Shown here piece by piece: positions 11,828 through 24,081 of a DNA stretch of 64,000 nucleotides. A program made the translations under genes and the position numbers. The stretch spans positions 248,001 to 312,000 of the forward strand of contig JAHRHY010000005.1 in NCBI GenBank assembly GCA_019671135.1. The letters are read 5' to 3'. The DNA comes from Linnemannia hyalina (taxonomy: Eukaryota; Mortierellomycota; Mortierellomycetes; Mortierellales; Mortierellaceae). Below the pieces are notes generated by a model, which searched no databases, was not told where the DNA came from, and saw only the letters and a program-made list of their open reading frames with translations. Each line of letters opens with the position of its first letter. Position 1 is the stretch's first letter.

Positions 11828-14782
11828 ATGGCACGCGATTCTCATCTCGAAACAACCATCGGAAAGTCACTCGCCAAGACTGTCGCAGACTCCAGGGTGC
11901 TGATGGTCGGCGCAGGAGGCATCGGATGCGAACTACTCAAGAATCTCGTCATGAGCGGGTTCAAGAACATCGAGGTGGTAAGTCAGACTGGCCGAAACAA
12001 CAACCAACGAAGGAGACTCGGGGGACACGACTGAATGCTAACGGAGCAGTGGATCGAGAGCTTGAGTAGCGCGTATTGGTTTGAAAGAGTTTAAGAGGTA
12101 CATCTCGTACTAACGGTTATTTTTCATTTACCTTCCAAATAACACCAACTAGATCGATTTGGATACAATTGATCTCTCGAACTTGAACCGCCAGTTCCTC
12201 TTCCAGAAGCAACATATCAAAAAGTCCAAGGCGCATGTAATTATCAACAAGAACGAGGAATGAGATACTCGTAAAGACGCTGACCATAGCCACAGGATAC
12301 TTACAATGGCGCGTGTTAAATACTTCGATATTTAATTAGGTCGCAAAAGAGTCGGCATTGGCATTCAACCCAGACGTCAACATTGTTTCGCGCCACCAAA
12401 ACATCAAGGAGCAAGAGTTCTCTGTTGATTGGTTCAAAAGCTTTGACCTGGTCATGAATGCCCTCGACAACCTTGGTACGCACAAGGACCCAATTGCATC
12501 AGGACATCATGATCGCAGCCCCTTTTAGCGCCAATACTAACGCGCATTTGTTTGATGATATTGTAGATGCTAGGCGGCATGTGAACAAGATGTGTTTGGC
12601 TGCCAACGTGCCGCTGGTCGAGTCAGGAACAGCGGGATACTTGGGACAGGTCACTATCATTCAAAAGGACAAGACAGAGTGCTTTGACTGCCAGCCCAAA
12701 GAGACACCAAAGACTTTTCCTGTCTGCACCATCAGAAGCACACCCAGTACACCCATTCACTGCATTGTGTGGGCAAAGAGCTACCTGTTTGGCTTGCTGT
12801 TCGGGAATGCAGAGGATGACGATGATGAGACAGTCTCGCAAGAGGATAGTGGAGACGAGGAGACAGGTATGTGCTTTATGTAAAATTTAGCCAATTTCGT
12901 ACGTTCCGTAACTTCCATTGGGCGTTGTCTCACAAAACCCAACTTCCATCGATATTAGCCAAGGAACTGGCTGCTTTGGCACAGGAGGCGCAGGCGCTCA
13001 AGGCTATCTTGGCGTCAGCGGGTACAGAAGGATTTGCCCAGCGGGTGTTTGACAAGGTCTTCCATACCGACATTGAGCGACTCAGGAGTATGGAGGATAT
13101 GTGGAAGAGCAGGAAGCCACCAACGCCGCTCAAGTACGACGTCATCATGAGCTCAACCGAAGACCTCCAAAAGGCCATGGGCGCCACCACTTTGGAATCA
13201 CAAAATTTGAAGGACCAGCGTGTTTGGACCTTGCGGGAAACAATTGAAGTGTTCAGCGACAGGTACGAACTTGCTAGCGCGTTTACTATTCAGTGTTAGA
13301 CTCGTTGTTGGGAAGGACTTCTGGCCCTAACGTATTTATTCCCAACACTTACACGTATAGTTTGCTAAAGTTGACGAGTCGCTTGACGACCATGAGGGAA
13401 ACGGACGCAGAGGCTAGCGTGCAGTTTGACAAGGATGACTCGGAGACTCTGGACTTTGTTACTGCAACAGCTAACCTCCGCGCACATGTATACGGCATCG
13501 AGGAGAAGAGCCGATTCCAAGTGAAAGGTACTGACTAATTAGAGAGACTTGGCAGTGACGTGGACTTGCAAATGACAGTGTTCCAAACCACATTTGATGC
13601 TCACCTCCGTTTTCTCCTGTTGATTTTGCTTGAGCAGCTATGGCGGGTAACATTATTCCTGCTATTGCAACAACCAACGCCATCGTTGCAGGCATGATGG
13701 TCATGCTTGCGTTCAAGGTCCTCAACAAGCGGATGGCAGACTGCAAAACGGTACGTGTATATTACTTCTGAATTTTTGTCCATCATGCGACTAGATATGT
13801 ATATATTGAATGCTAACCTCACCTTGCTTTGAAAATTACCAGAGCTATTTGGTGTATGGTCGTCACCGCCCACAGCTGATCGTGTCGGAGCCATTAGCGA
13901 AGCCCAACCCAAAGTGCTACATCTGCAGGAACTCTTACATTGGACTCAAGATCGATACTGAAAAGAGCACTGTTCAGGATTTGGTCTCGCTCTTGGAGGA
14001 GAACTCGTTGCAGGATGCTGAGATCCAGGAGAATGGAAGGTGAGCCAATTGGACTGGTCGAGGGATAACTGCTGGCATATTCGTTGTGAACCTATGCTAA
14101 CGCGTTTTGTTGTTTCTTATTGACCACGAATTAGGGTGATCTATGACCCTGACTTTGATGACAATGCTGAGAAGACCCTTGCAAGCTTGGAACTGACGGA
14201 CGGAAAGTTTATTGATGTTGTGGATGAAGACGACCGCAAGATTATTGTCTGCCTCAAGCATGTGTAAGTGGGGCTCTCTGTTGGTGGCGGACGCAATTGT
14301 TGTGTCTTTCACCGTTAATTATGTCTTATCAGTCCATTCACGCGCCGACGTTTGCTGATATTTTATTGCGTTCTTTTATTTCATGCCCCTATAGCGACTC
14401 TGCAGACTTGGGTGAGAGCACATATGCGATTGAGGGAGACATTGAACAAGCACTGGAGCAACAGACGGTAGTGAGACAGCAGCTCAAGGAGGCTGTGGCC
14501 GCTGAAGCCGCCGCCGAACACGAACATCAGGAAGACCTTGACGTTGTCATGTCGGATGCCAACAAGAAGCGAAAGCTTGAGGAGACTCTGAGCACTAGCG
14601 AGACGGCGACGGAGGACGCACCTCTGAAAAAGACGACTCTTGGAGGAGTCGCTCATCCATCAGTAGCCAGCGCAGAGAGCGGTGACGGTGTTGGGGATGG
14701 TACGTCGACGGCGCAAGCTGTGGATCTGGATGAGACTGTTGTCGTGGATGGAAGGTCTGTTGATGTTGTTATTCTGGATTGA
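11828..14782 (+). CDS. uba2: SUMO-activating enzyme E1 catalytic subunit UBA2
   Basis: Forms with Aos1 the E1 that adenylates SUMO and carries it as a thioester before passing it to Ubc9, in the nucleus. Ten exons (11828-11977, 12153-12236, 12340-12475, 12567-12866, 12959-13262, 13361-13527, 13638-13750, 13843-14039, 14135-14263, 14395-14782) join without a frame break to 655 aa (human about 640). ATP-binding [17 protein letters not shown] at about 24-40; adenylation residues in [17 protein letters not shown]; catalytic Cys177 in [10 protein letters not shown]; zinc-binding CxxC pairs 162/165 and 443/446; ubiquitin-like domain about 450-530. The tail holds a nuclear-localisation-like KKRKLEE and ends in acidic/hydrophobic VDVVILD. 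Introns often carry TGCTAAC or TACTAAC branch sites near the acceptor. A 10-nt-scale uncertainty remains only at the exon-9 donor (GT at 14262 or 14264; 14264 keeps frame). Confidence 0.95.
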
Positions 14783-16384
14783 AGCGGAATCGGGAGGAGG
14801 TGCGGTGTGGTTTGCGAACAGTACTCGATTAAAAAGCAAAGCGTAATATATAACTAGTCTGCTTTTGTCCTTGTTCCGTTGGAGTCTTCTGTGATATGGA
14901 TACAGTTGACCAAGGTGTAAAAAGTGTGCGCCCCGCAGTGGTTTCTAGGGGTAGGGATTCGACGATGGAGGGTTAGAAGGGATAATACTTTTGCTTTCTC
15001 TAATTTTCATGATACTTTCATCGTCTTTTCATGGAACTTTCATCGCATTTCCCTCGCATTTCCTTCGTAAGGAACAACAAAAGAAGGTTATAGAGACGAA
15101 CGCGAGCCAGCGGAGGAGTGCGGGTTGGGTGGTTCAGACGAGGTAAGCATGCAACCCTCTTCCCCGTACGCATTTTCTTCACTTGGAAAATTTACTTGTA
15201 GTGGGGCGAGATCAGAAGTCATATGCTCTCTCACTTTATCATAAGAGAGGGAAGGTAGGATGGAAGAGTAAGAGAGAGAAGAGAGAGAAGAGAAACAGAG
15301 GACTAATGGGAAGAGAGAGAACGGCGGTGTCAAAAATAAGAAGGCAGTTCATGGTAGTTGGGGCACTTCAAACACAAGAGTGTCTCTCTCTCACCCATAA
15401 GATTGACGGTCAAATAGAAGGTCGATCCTCACCCAAGTGCCATCGCTGATAACTTTACCTGCATCATTCACTCATCAAAAATAAAATAACGGTCGCTGTG
15501 GAAAGAAAAAAGTCTCAATCAGGAGGAGCCATTTGTTTGATATTGCCGCGCACATACCAAGTGGACGTTCTGAACCATCAGGTAAAGATTGAAGGAACGA
15601 GGTATGTTTGCTGGCGCTCCTGGGAGAGATGAGCGGAGTTGTCGATGGTGTAGGTGGTTCGTGCTCTGACTGAATGGCCTAGCGATTTGTTTGCCTGTTT
15701 GGGCGAGTAAAGAAATCGAAGTAGTGACAGGAATGGAATATGGAGGGAAAAGGGCAATTTGCTCATGCATTTCACGCAGGAGTATTTGTTTGCTATCTCT
15801 TACCTCCTCCCTCTAATCGTCCATCAGGGAATGTGGAGGGCAGGAGCCAATCAATTGAATGAACGCCTCTGGAGGTGCATAAGGGGATTGCTACCCAAGC
15901 GTGGAAAGCAATGGAAAACTTGTTCGTGTAGAGGTTCAATGTCGTATCATTGTTTTGTTTTCTTTTTGAGCGGCAGCCATCAAACAAGCAAATAAGTAAG
16001 CAGCAATCACCGGGTATGCTCGGTTCAGGCAGTGGCGGTTGAACGTTGCATTTGTGAGTGGAGAAAAAAAAGAGGGAAAAGGAGCGAAAGGACATGGATG
16101 GCTTGTATTTCGTTTTTGATTTAAAAGCATCCATTCGATACCCTCAAAAACACATTTTCATTCTCACCATTGAGCCCCTTCACTTTCCTCTCTCTTCCCA
16201 TCTCCTCTCATCATTTTTCATTCTCTCTTTTCCTTTGTGAACGACTCTTTCTAACCTTTATTTATTACGACCTCTCGCATCTTTGACTAACGGCACCCCC
16301 ACAAACAATCAAACGCACGTTTATTTTATCACCACTACTTTCAACTTCACTTACATACACAACATCAACTACATCCTACCAGCA
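14783..16384. other. intergenic, no gene seen
   Basis: Uba2 terminator region followed by purine-rich AGAGAGA sequence (15240-15320) and a C/T-rich leader (16140-16384) for the first flavin monooxygenase. Several open frames on both strands lack domains or paired splice sites. Confidence 0.5.
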
Positions 16385-19300
16385 ATGCCTTACAGCCATA
16401 AGCATCCAAACCCCCGTGTTATCGTCGTCGGCGCCGGAATCGGCGGTCTGATGATGGGCCTCCTCCTCGGCAAGGCCGGCATCACCTACCAGATCTTTGA
16501 ACGCTCCTCCAACGTCAAAGCCCTCGGTAAGAGAAGCAAAAAGATAGTTTTTCAGCCACTTTCACACCCCCGACTTCTTAACCTCAATTCACACGACTAA
16601 CTCTCGTCCGATGGCGACTTTTTTTCTCTCTCTCTCTCCTTTTGCTACCCATTATCGCTTCTTCTCCTATGCTGACGTACAGGCGCGTTGATGTCGATCA
16701 ATGCAAATATCCTACCGGTATTTGAGCAGCTGGGTCTATTGGAGGAAGTGCAAAACATCTCGCTTCGGAACCATGGGTCCTCTCTTTTCAACCGCAACAT
16801 GAAGGAGATTGGAAAAGTTACTATTCCAAATTACCAGGAACTGTAAGTTTTTTTTATTTTAATTTTTTCGCCCACTTCGTTTTTTTTCCCTGAATCGCAT
16901 TTGTGAAAGAGCAAGGTGAAAAAAGAGTCAGGACGCATGTAAATATAGGCGGGAGTAAACAGGGCTCGCAAAGACAAGTTCATTGACTACAGCCACTGAC
17001 CTCTCTCCATCTCTCCTTCTTCTTGCCGCCATCCCTATACACTCTATACAGAACTGGCTACGACTTTCTAGTCTTCTCCCGCCCAGAACTCTACGACATC
17101 CTCTTGCGCCAGATCCCCAAAGACCGCATTTCTTTCAACAAACGAATCCTCTCCATGCGAAAATCCGCCGGCGGCACACGAATCTACTGCTCTGACAACT
17201 CGATCTACGAGGGCGACATTGTGATCGGTGCCGATGGAGCCTACTCCTCGGTCCGGCAGAACATGCACAAGATGATGAAGGCCGATGAAGGTGTTGCGCC
17301 TGTGCAGGATGTCAAGGATATGGCGGTGCCATATATGTGTATGGTTGGCACAACGGGCCCGATGGATACAGTGAAGTATCCGCAGTTGTTGGATCCGCTG
17401 AATCATTTGCATCATGTTGTTGGGACTGATATTCATAGCGTAAGTTTTTCTTTTTTGTTTTTTATTGTTTTTTTTGGGTTTGTTTGACTGAAAGGTCTAC
17501 CGGTGGGAAAGGTGATGGTGGTTACCATTATGAGTTGCTATCATTCTTGTCGGTGAGAGAGTTCTGCGAGAGAATGGAACAAACAAAAAATATACCCAAG
17601 ATTCACTCTGGACAATCAAAATAAGAAAAAAGAAAAAAAAAGTTGAACAATGAAAACCAACAGAACACAAACTAACCTCACACCTGATCTGCTTTTCTCT
17701 TTCTCTTCTTGTTCCCCTTCCTTGAATCTACTGAAACCCATAGTGGACGGTAATCACGATTCCAAAAAACCGCTTCTGTTGGAGTGTGATGGTCCAAGTC
17801 AAGAACCAAGCCGAAGCCAAGGAACAACGGTTCCGCAACTCAGAGTGGGGACCCGAGGCCAACAACTCGCTGATTGACGAGGTCAAAGATTTCCCGATTA
17901 CGTTTGGAGGCACGTTGGGTGATGTGATTGAGGCGACGCCCAAGGATCGGATCTCGAAGGTCATGCTGGAGGAGAAGTTGTTCGAAACCTGGCACTATAG
18001 GAACGTGGTCCTCATTGGCGATGGTGAGTATTTGTGTTTGTCTGTCTTTATTGGGCGGTTGTTGTGTTAAACTGGTGCGTTCATTGTTCACTGCGTTTAT
18101 TGTTCGTGAACGAAAAAAGGAGGGAAGAGGGAAAAGGGAAAAGGGAGAGAGAGAAGCGCGTGTCGCGTGTGCATTCTGATTGCGCTTTCCCGATTAGGAA
18201 GGTCTTTCTAACACACCTTGTGCTCATTTTCTCTTCGCTTCTCGTCGATGATGTTTATTTTAGCATGCCACAAGGTAAGATTGGAGCTCACTTTTTGTGA
18301 GACGTGAGTCCCACAACAACCCCCATTTGCTTACTCACCTTATACTTGTTTCCTTTTTTGTGTGTTCATTGTTCTGAAAGTGACATGGAGACAAGAGCCT
18401 CACTAACAAACGCCATCTCCTTCCTCTCTCTTTTCTCCCCTCTCTCTTCCTCTCTCCTTTGGTTAATCGTCCCGCACGCGTTCATTGTATCGATTGGTCC
18501 AAACTCTCATTGACGAAAAATACAGATGCTCCCTACCTCAGGTCAAGGTAATGCAAAACGACAAATAATCCACGGGGGAGAGAAAAATGACAACGCCCTA
18601 TCGCTCCCGAGACAATTGCATTCTATGCTTTATGAATGCAAACATCCAGTTCAAAAACTGATTGTCCCATCTCATCCGTTGTTGCTGTCATAAATGCGGG
18701 TGTTCTAGGCGCAATGAATGCGATGCAAGACGCAGTCGTGTTAGCCAACTGCCTCTACGACCTCAAGGACCTGTCACCCGAGAGCCTCACGGCTGCGTTT
18801 GAAGACTACAAGAGCCAGAGGTACAAAGAAGCCAAGAAGCAGGTCGCCTATAGCAAGTTGAATGCCAGGGTCTCTAGCGGCCAGGTACAGTATAACATCC
18901 AAAGATGGCACTCGTGTTCTGTACCTTCTTTGGTTGATGCTGGTGTATGTCTTTGACTCCTTTCAAATCCTAAGATTCTCATATTCTCCTATGAACCCTT
19001 TTACGTGTAGACCTTTGTTGAAAAAATTGTCCGCCACCTGGTCCTTAATTTTATCCCGACATCGGTGAAAGCAAGGCAATTCAGCAAGGCCGCTGCCTAC
19101 AGGTAATGAAAAAAAGAACCGAGGGAGGCATAACAGCACCACTTTAAATGTGTGTACGACAAATCAAGAACCACCAAACTCACAACTCCTCCTCGCTCCC
19201 TCTCCTTTTTGTGATGTGCAACATAGACCTCAGGTTGCGTTCTTGCCACCGGTCGCAGATAGGGGCTCGGTCAAGGCCCTCCCAAATCGACCGTCGAAAC

Positions 19301-19422
19301 GAGCCATGTATGAGGAAATGCTTCTACGAAAACGACGTATGGTGGTTACCCCTTATGAACATTCCCAGGCGTCTTGTACTTCATCCGTGGGTGGTAGGAG
19401 CAGTGGAAATGGAGATACTTGA
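16385..19422 (+). CDS. FAD-dependent monooxygenase A (tandem array 1/3)
   Basis: Class A flavoprotein monooxygenase (UbiH/PHBH type), expected to hydroxylate a small, probably aromatic or isoprenoid substrate using NAD(P)H and O2; substrate unknown. Nine exons: 16385-16526, 16683-16842, 17052-17439, 17744-18023, 18264-18274, 18526-18547, 18709-18884, 19011-19102, 19227-19422, giving 488 aa. Rossmann GAGIGG at 16-21 with Glu39 closing the ADP site; DG motif IVIGADGAYSSVR; GD motif LIGDACHKMLPTSGQGAMNA at about 320-339. This last motif is built from the end of exon 4, an 11-nt exon 5 (ACHK), a 22-nt exon 6 (MLPTSGQ) and exon 7. Conserved WTVITIPKNRFCWSVM follows the DG region. No signal peptide. 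The last intron (19103-19226) is absent from paralogs B and C. Same strand as B and C, about 1 kb upstream of B. Confidence 0.92.
18264..18274 (+). other. 11-nt microexon of monooxygenase A
   Basis: TTTTAG precedes and GTAAGA follows CATGCCACAAG. The 11 nt complete an Ala codon and add Cys-His-Lys of the FAD GD motif. Equivalent exons lie at 22085-22095 and 25767-25777. Confidence 0.9.
18526..18547 (+). other. 22-nt microexon of monooxygenase A
   Basis: Bounded by TACAG and GTAATG. It encodes Met-Leu-Pro-Thr-Ser-Gly-Gln plus the first base of a Gly codon, the core of the GD motif. Equivalents lie at 22204-22225 and 25988-26009. Confidence 0.9.
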
Positions 19423-20409
19423 TCGTCTAGCGATACCACTCGTTTTTTCTCTCTAGGAGGGCTGAGAGAGACTTTGTGTAGAGAAGCGAGATAAGCCAAT
19501 GCATTGGCAGAACTTATTGAAATAAATGACACAACAATGTACATGCAAGAGCAAATCACGAGGCAAAGGGCTATCGCGCAGAGAATGAAGAACAAAGACG
19601 AGTTATGGATAATAGACAATTGGCTTGAATAAACAGAAAAAGGGGGCGAAGGGAAGGAGGATCTTCATCTGCCAACATGTCAAAGAAATGAAATGAAATG
19701 AAAATAAGTTTTGATCAGGGATAATAGTTCAAGAGTACGAGGAAGACATATTTCAGTAATGGTTGCGACGAATTGGTTCATTAGGATGGACGCGTGGTAC
19801 TGATGCTCATTGAAGAATGCGGTCGTTCTTTGCGATCCTATTGTCCCATGATATGAGCGATTAGTCTATGCATTGAAGGCGTACACAGAGGGAGAAGGAG
19901 AAAAAACGGGTTCATCTGCAACATGCTAATGTGTTGAGCGAGGTACCTCGCGCGAGATAACGAGGCATAGAGAGCAAAGATCAACAAAGATTTTGTTTGT
20001 GTTTGTTGACAGATTCGCCTCTTTCGCCTCACGAAAGAACTGACCGCACAATTCTCTGTGCTCTTCTGTCTCATTGACATGAATGAATGGACACCGCCAG
20101 TCCACAGGGCTTTGTTTATGTTTTGTTACCGACAGGAATAGAACTCTCTTTTTTTTTTTACCTTTGTTTGTTCTCGCCTCTCACTTTGTCAAGACGACAG
20201 ATTAGAAACTCGTATAAATAACTGTCAATGTTTCTTTTCTTTCCCCTTTGTTCTTAGATTCTTCTTTCTGCGTCCCTATCACACACATTCCCTCATCCTC
20301 TCAAAGATCTCTTTCCTTCTTCCACACGCACACACACTACTAGCCTCTCCTTCTTCAACACACACACACACACACACTACTATCCTCTCCAAAAAAAACC
20401 CCTGCAAAC
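19423..20409. other. intergenic between monooxygenases A and B
   Basis: No gene seen. Contains the 3' region of A and the promoter of B (TATAAATA at about 20213). The C/T- and CA-rich leader includes a short (CA)n run at 20358-20378 directly upstream of the B start. Confidence 0.5.
20213..20220 (+). promoter_or_regulatory. TATA-like box of monooxygenase B
   Basis: CGTATAAATAACTG lies about 195 bp before the start codon and is followed by a pyrimidine-rich leader. Spacing suggests transcription begins around 20250 with a CT/CA-rich 5' UTR. Confidence 0.5.
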
Positions 20410-20624
20410 ATGACCAACATATATCTCCCTGCTCGTCCGGCGTTTCGGGTCATCATTGTCGGTGCCGGTCTCGCGGGCTTGATGATGGGTATCCTCTTCG
20501 ACAAGATGGGTATCTCCTACACGATCCTCGAACGCGCTCCCAAAGTCAAGCCTCTCGGTACGTGCCATCATTTTTTTCTTGTCTGTCGTCCTCTTGATTT
20601 ACGCATTACTGCGAGGGTCCAACC

Positions 20625-20655
<31 letters not shown>

Positions 20656-23173
20656 GTTTCCTAGGTAAAAGTAGAAAACAAACAATGAAGCCTTAATTGT
20701 TCATTTCGTCGATCGTCATATATATCCCTTAGGTGCGCTGATGAGTCTCAACGGCAACATTCTCGCCCTGTTCGACCAGCTGGGTCTGCTCGAAGATGTC
20801 ATGAAGATCTCCAAGATTAACCACTCGACTACTCTCTACAACGAAAAGTTGGAGAAGCTCGCTGAGGTTGGAGTCGGAGATTACAAAGATTTGTAGGTGC
20901 TCTTATTTTTTTTCCCTCGTTTGTTGTCTTTTGTTGTGGACCATGCACACCCGATGAGAAGATTCGTGGAAGGAGCTCACATATCACGCAACAAGGTTTT
21001 TTATCTCTTGTTTCGCACATTTCCTATTCTTACGTCGCACCCTTCTTCCTTCTTTTGTTTTACGATAGGACTGGATACGAGTACATTGTGTTCTCACGCC
21101 CAGAGCTGTACGAAATCATCCGCCAGCGTGTCCCAGAAGAAAAGGTGCTGATGGGCAAGCGCGTGAACAAGATCCGACAGCTGCCCCTGAATGGCGGTGT
21201 TGAAGTCGTCTGTCACGACCACTCCGTTTACACAGCCGATATCCTCGTTGGTGCCGATGGAGCCTACAGCACTACCCGTTATCACATGTACAAGAACATG
21301 ACCGAGGCTGGGACCTTGCCCGCCTCGGATGCAGAAGAATTGGCGATGCCCTATGTCTGCATGGTCGGAACAACTAACCCTCAGGACCCTGAGAAGTATC
21401 CCGAGCTCAAGGATTCCGTCACTCACCTGAGGCATGTCATCGGAAACGAAGGCCCTTACAGTGTATGTTTCCACTTATTCCATAACTAGGTTGTTATTGT
21501 TATTTGTCTTTGTGTCTGACAGGCAATCGAGAGTGTCTCTAAGCAAGTACAAATACTCTCTTTTACTTTCCTTTCCTTTCATGTAGTGGACGGTGATTAC
21601 AATCCCAGGAAATCGCTTCTGTTGGAGCGTGATGGCCCAGATCACAGACCCCGAGGAAGCACGTCAGATGCGTCAGAGCAACTTAGAGTGGAGACCCGAC
21701 GCAACCGAAGGTTTGGTGAACACGATCCGTAACTACCCCATTGCCTTTGGAGGAGAGGGTGCGGTGTTGGGCGATATTCTGGATGTCACTCCCAAGGATG
21801 TCATGTCCAAGGTCATGCTTGAAGAAAAGTTGTTCGAGACCTGGTATGATGGCAACATTGTTCTCATCGGAGATGGTAAGCAGACGATGGCGATTTAGTT
21901 CTGGCCTCCGTTCGGCGGCGACTATTGTTTGCGCGTTGCTATTGTCTGTTACTGTTTTTTTTTTCGTGTTGTTTAGGGGAATGATGTATGTATATTTAAA
22001 ATTGGAGACTGACCGTTCTATGTACGATTGTTTATGTTCCTTTCCCTGCTTCTACTTCCCTCTGTCTCTCTCGCTCGGACATAGCTTGCCACAAGGTAAA
22101 AAAGAATCACGAGATGTGCATTAACCTTTTCCTCAACCGTCAAAGAGAAATATGCACGCACAGAAACACTAATCCCTTTTTCACATTCTTTCTAAAAAAA
22201 AAGATGCTGCCGACATCGGGCCAAGGTACGTGGGCGGTATTCGAATTGCTGTTGTTGTTGTTAGTTGTCCGTTTCCTTGTGTGCTCTGTGCATATCAAAA
22301 ACAAACCACCATCAAAAACCTGATTGTCACTCCAGCACTGACCTATTTTTTTTGCTTTTGCATCTTTCCTCTCTCTGTCTTTTCGACTTGCTCTTATTTT
22401 TTTCCTTCCTTGCTTGCATGCCTTAATTCCCCTCTTTTTAAACCCATACGACGTCATTGTTCAATGTCTCAGGAGCAATCAATGCGATGCAGGACGCTAC
22501 TATCCTCGCCAATTGTCTCTACGACCTCGAAGATCTGTCCCCCGAAAGCATCCTCAAATCTTTTAGTGACTATAGGAACCAGCGATACACACATGCCAAG
22601 AAACAGGTCGCAAACAGTCAACTCAATGCCAAAATCTCGAGCGGTCAGGTACAGGCTCTTTTTCTTTCTTTTGATTGGTCTCTTTCCACACCTCCTCCGT
22701 CTTCCCCTGTCTCTCCGTGTGTTTGTTTGTTCCACAAGAATATGCCTTTTCGTTCCCTCCTCTTTTTTTTTGCCTTTGTGTCTCTCTTTCACTTTCTTTC
22801 CCCTTGTCTCTCTCTGTTGCTCATGATGGTCATTATTGTATGCCCATTAGCAGCAATCACCTTGCTAACTCTTTCGTTTTGAATTCTTGTCGTCCATCTT
22901 TTTTTTTTTTTTTTTTTTTTTTTCCTTTGAATGTGGCACCATATCATCGGAGGGTAGACATTGAAGGAAAAGGTCATCCGTCATGTCGTCCTCAACTTCC
23001 TGCCGCGGTGGGTCTTCAGTCTCTCGTTTGTCAAGAGTGCAGCCTACCGCCCACAGGTCACATTCCTGCCCATGGTTCCTGATAAGGGCACTGTTGCTTC
23101 TCTCCCTCAGAAGCACTCCAAGCGGCACCAGGCCGAGCAAGCTGTGCGGGCGGCCGCGGTCGACTCTGCCTAG
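20410..23173 (+). CDS. FAD-dependent monooxygenase B (tandem array 2/3)
   Basis: Paralog of the flanking genes and same class A flavin monooxygenase fold. Eight exons: 20410-20557, 20733-20892, 21069-21462, 21587-21875, 22085-22095, 22204-22225, 22473-22648, 22958-23173, giving 471 aa. Rossmann VGAGLAGLMMG near residue 17; ADP-site Glu in ILERAPKVKPLG; DG motif LVGADGAYSTTR; GD motif LIGDACHKMLPTSGQGAINA assembled from the 11-nt and 22-nt exons. Exon 2 is 160 nt and exon 7 is 176 nt, exactly as in A and C. The intron inside the last coding block of A (AAYR|PQV) is missing here. Intron 1 contains an A-run of about 29 (20625-20653), and intron 7 a T-run of about 25 (22899-22923). Most divergent of the three in exons 3-4 (HDHSVYTADILVG, LEWRPDATEGLVN). 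Substrate unknown. Confidence 0.92.
20625..20653. repeat. poly-A homopolymer in intron
   Basis: Uninterrupted run of about 29 A in intron 1 of monooxygenase B. Exact length may be unreliable in an assembly. Confidence 0.9.
22085..22095 (+). other. 11-nt microexon of monooxygenase B
   Basis: CTTGCCACAAG between ACATAG and GTAAAA; completes Ala and adds Cys-His-Lys. Same length and phase as in A and C. Confidence 0.9.
22204..22225 (+). other. 22-nt microexon of monooxygenase B
   Basis: Bounded by AAAAAAAG and GTACGT; encodes MLPTSGQ plus the first base of Gly. The upstream intron (22096-22203) is only 108 nt and ends in an A-run rather than a clear polypyrimidine tract. Confidence 0.9.
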
Positions 23174-24081
23174 AGTCTGTGAAGGCCATGGAGTCAAGTT
23201 TGTATTGGGTATTCCTTCGTTCATAAATCTCTTCCTGTCCCCCCAATATCACCCTTGGTCAAACGAATAGCGGTAAATGTGAATAGAGCCTTTATCCTCT
23301 CTTGAACGTGATCTCTCATTTATTATTCGACAAATGCCCCGATCCTTTTCTTCCCTCATTCCCCTCATGCAACCCTCATTTCCGCGGGTTATGATCCTCG
23401 TCACGTTTCTTAGTTACATAAATGAGGGTACCATGGCAAGAGAAATACCGCTTCGACTTTGGGTGACGGTTCAAAGAAACTAGGGTAGAAACCCCGGTCG
23501 TCTTCTGCCTTACTTTTTTTCTTTCCATGTGTCTGGAAAGAAAACAAAACAATATTGCTTGTTGAGAGCAGCAACAGGACCCAGGAAAGGAATGTAAGGA
23601 GGAGTTGGGAAAATTAGGTGATGGCGATGATGATGGCGATGAGCCCTTTTGAGTCAAGGTTTGTTTATGTCCCCGAATGTTGATGTTACCACGCATCATG
23701 CATGCAGTTTGTGTTTGTTGTGTTTTTGTCTCGATCGACTTGCCTTGTGGCCCATGTCGATGTATTGGTGTTGGGAATGGGAGGGAATTTTTTTTATGGG
23801 CGTATAAAAGGGTTGGGGTGGAGCCACATTTTTTGAGCACCTTTTTTCGAACTCTTTTTTTTTTTTTTTTTTTTTTCTTTCACCCCTCCACATCCGCCTT
23901 GTCCATAGTCCCTCCTTGCATCTTTTTATATACCTATACATATACCCATATACCATCTTTGCATTTGTCCCTTTCTATTTCTCGTTCTCTTTTTCTTTCA
24001 CTTGTCACATTCAACTTTCGACAATCACCCACGTAACAACATCTCGATATCAACATACACCAGGAACAAAAAAAAAGTACA
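23174..24081. other. intergenic between monooxygenases B and C
   Basis: No gene seen. Holds the B 3' region and the C promoter: TATAAAAG at 23803-23810, a T-run of about 20 (23857-23876) and a long CT-rich leader to the start codon at 24082. Confidence 0.5.
23803..23809 (+). promoter_or_regulatory. TATA-like box of monooxygenase C
   Basis: GGGCGTATAAAAGGGTTGG is a good TATA match about 275 bp before the ATG, followed by a pyrimidine-rich stretch as in the promoter of paralog B. Confidence 0.55.
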
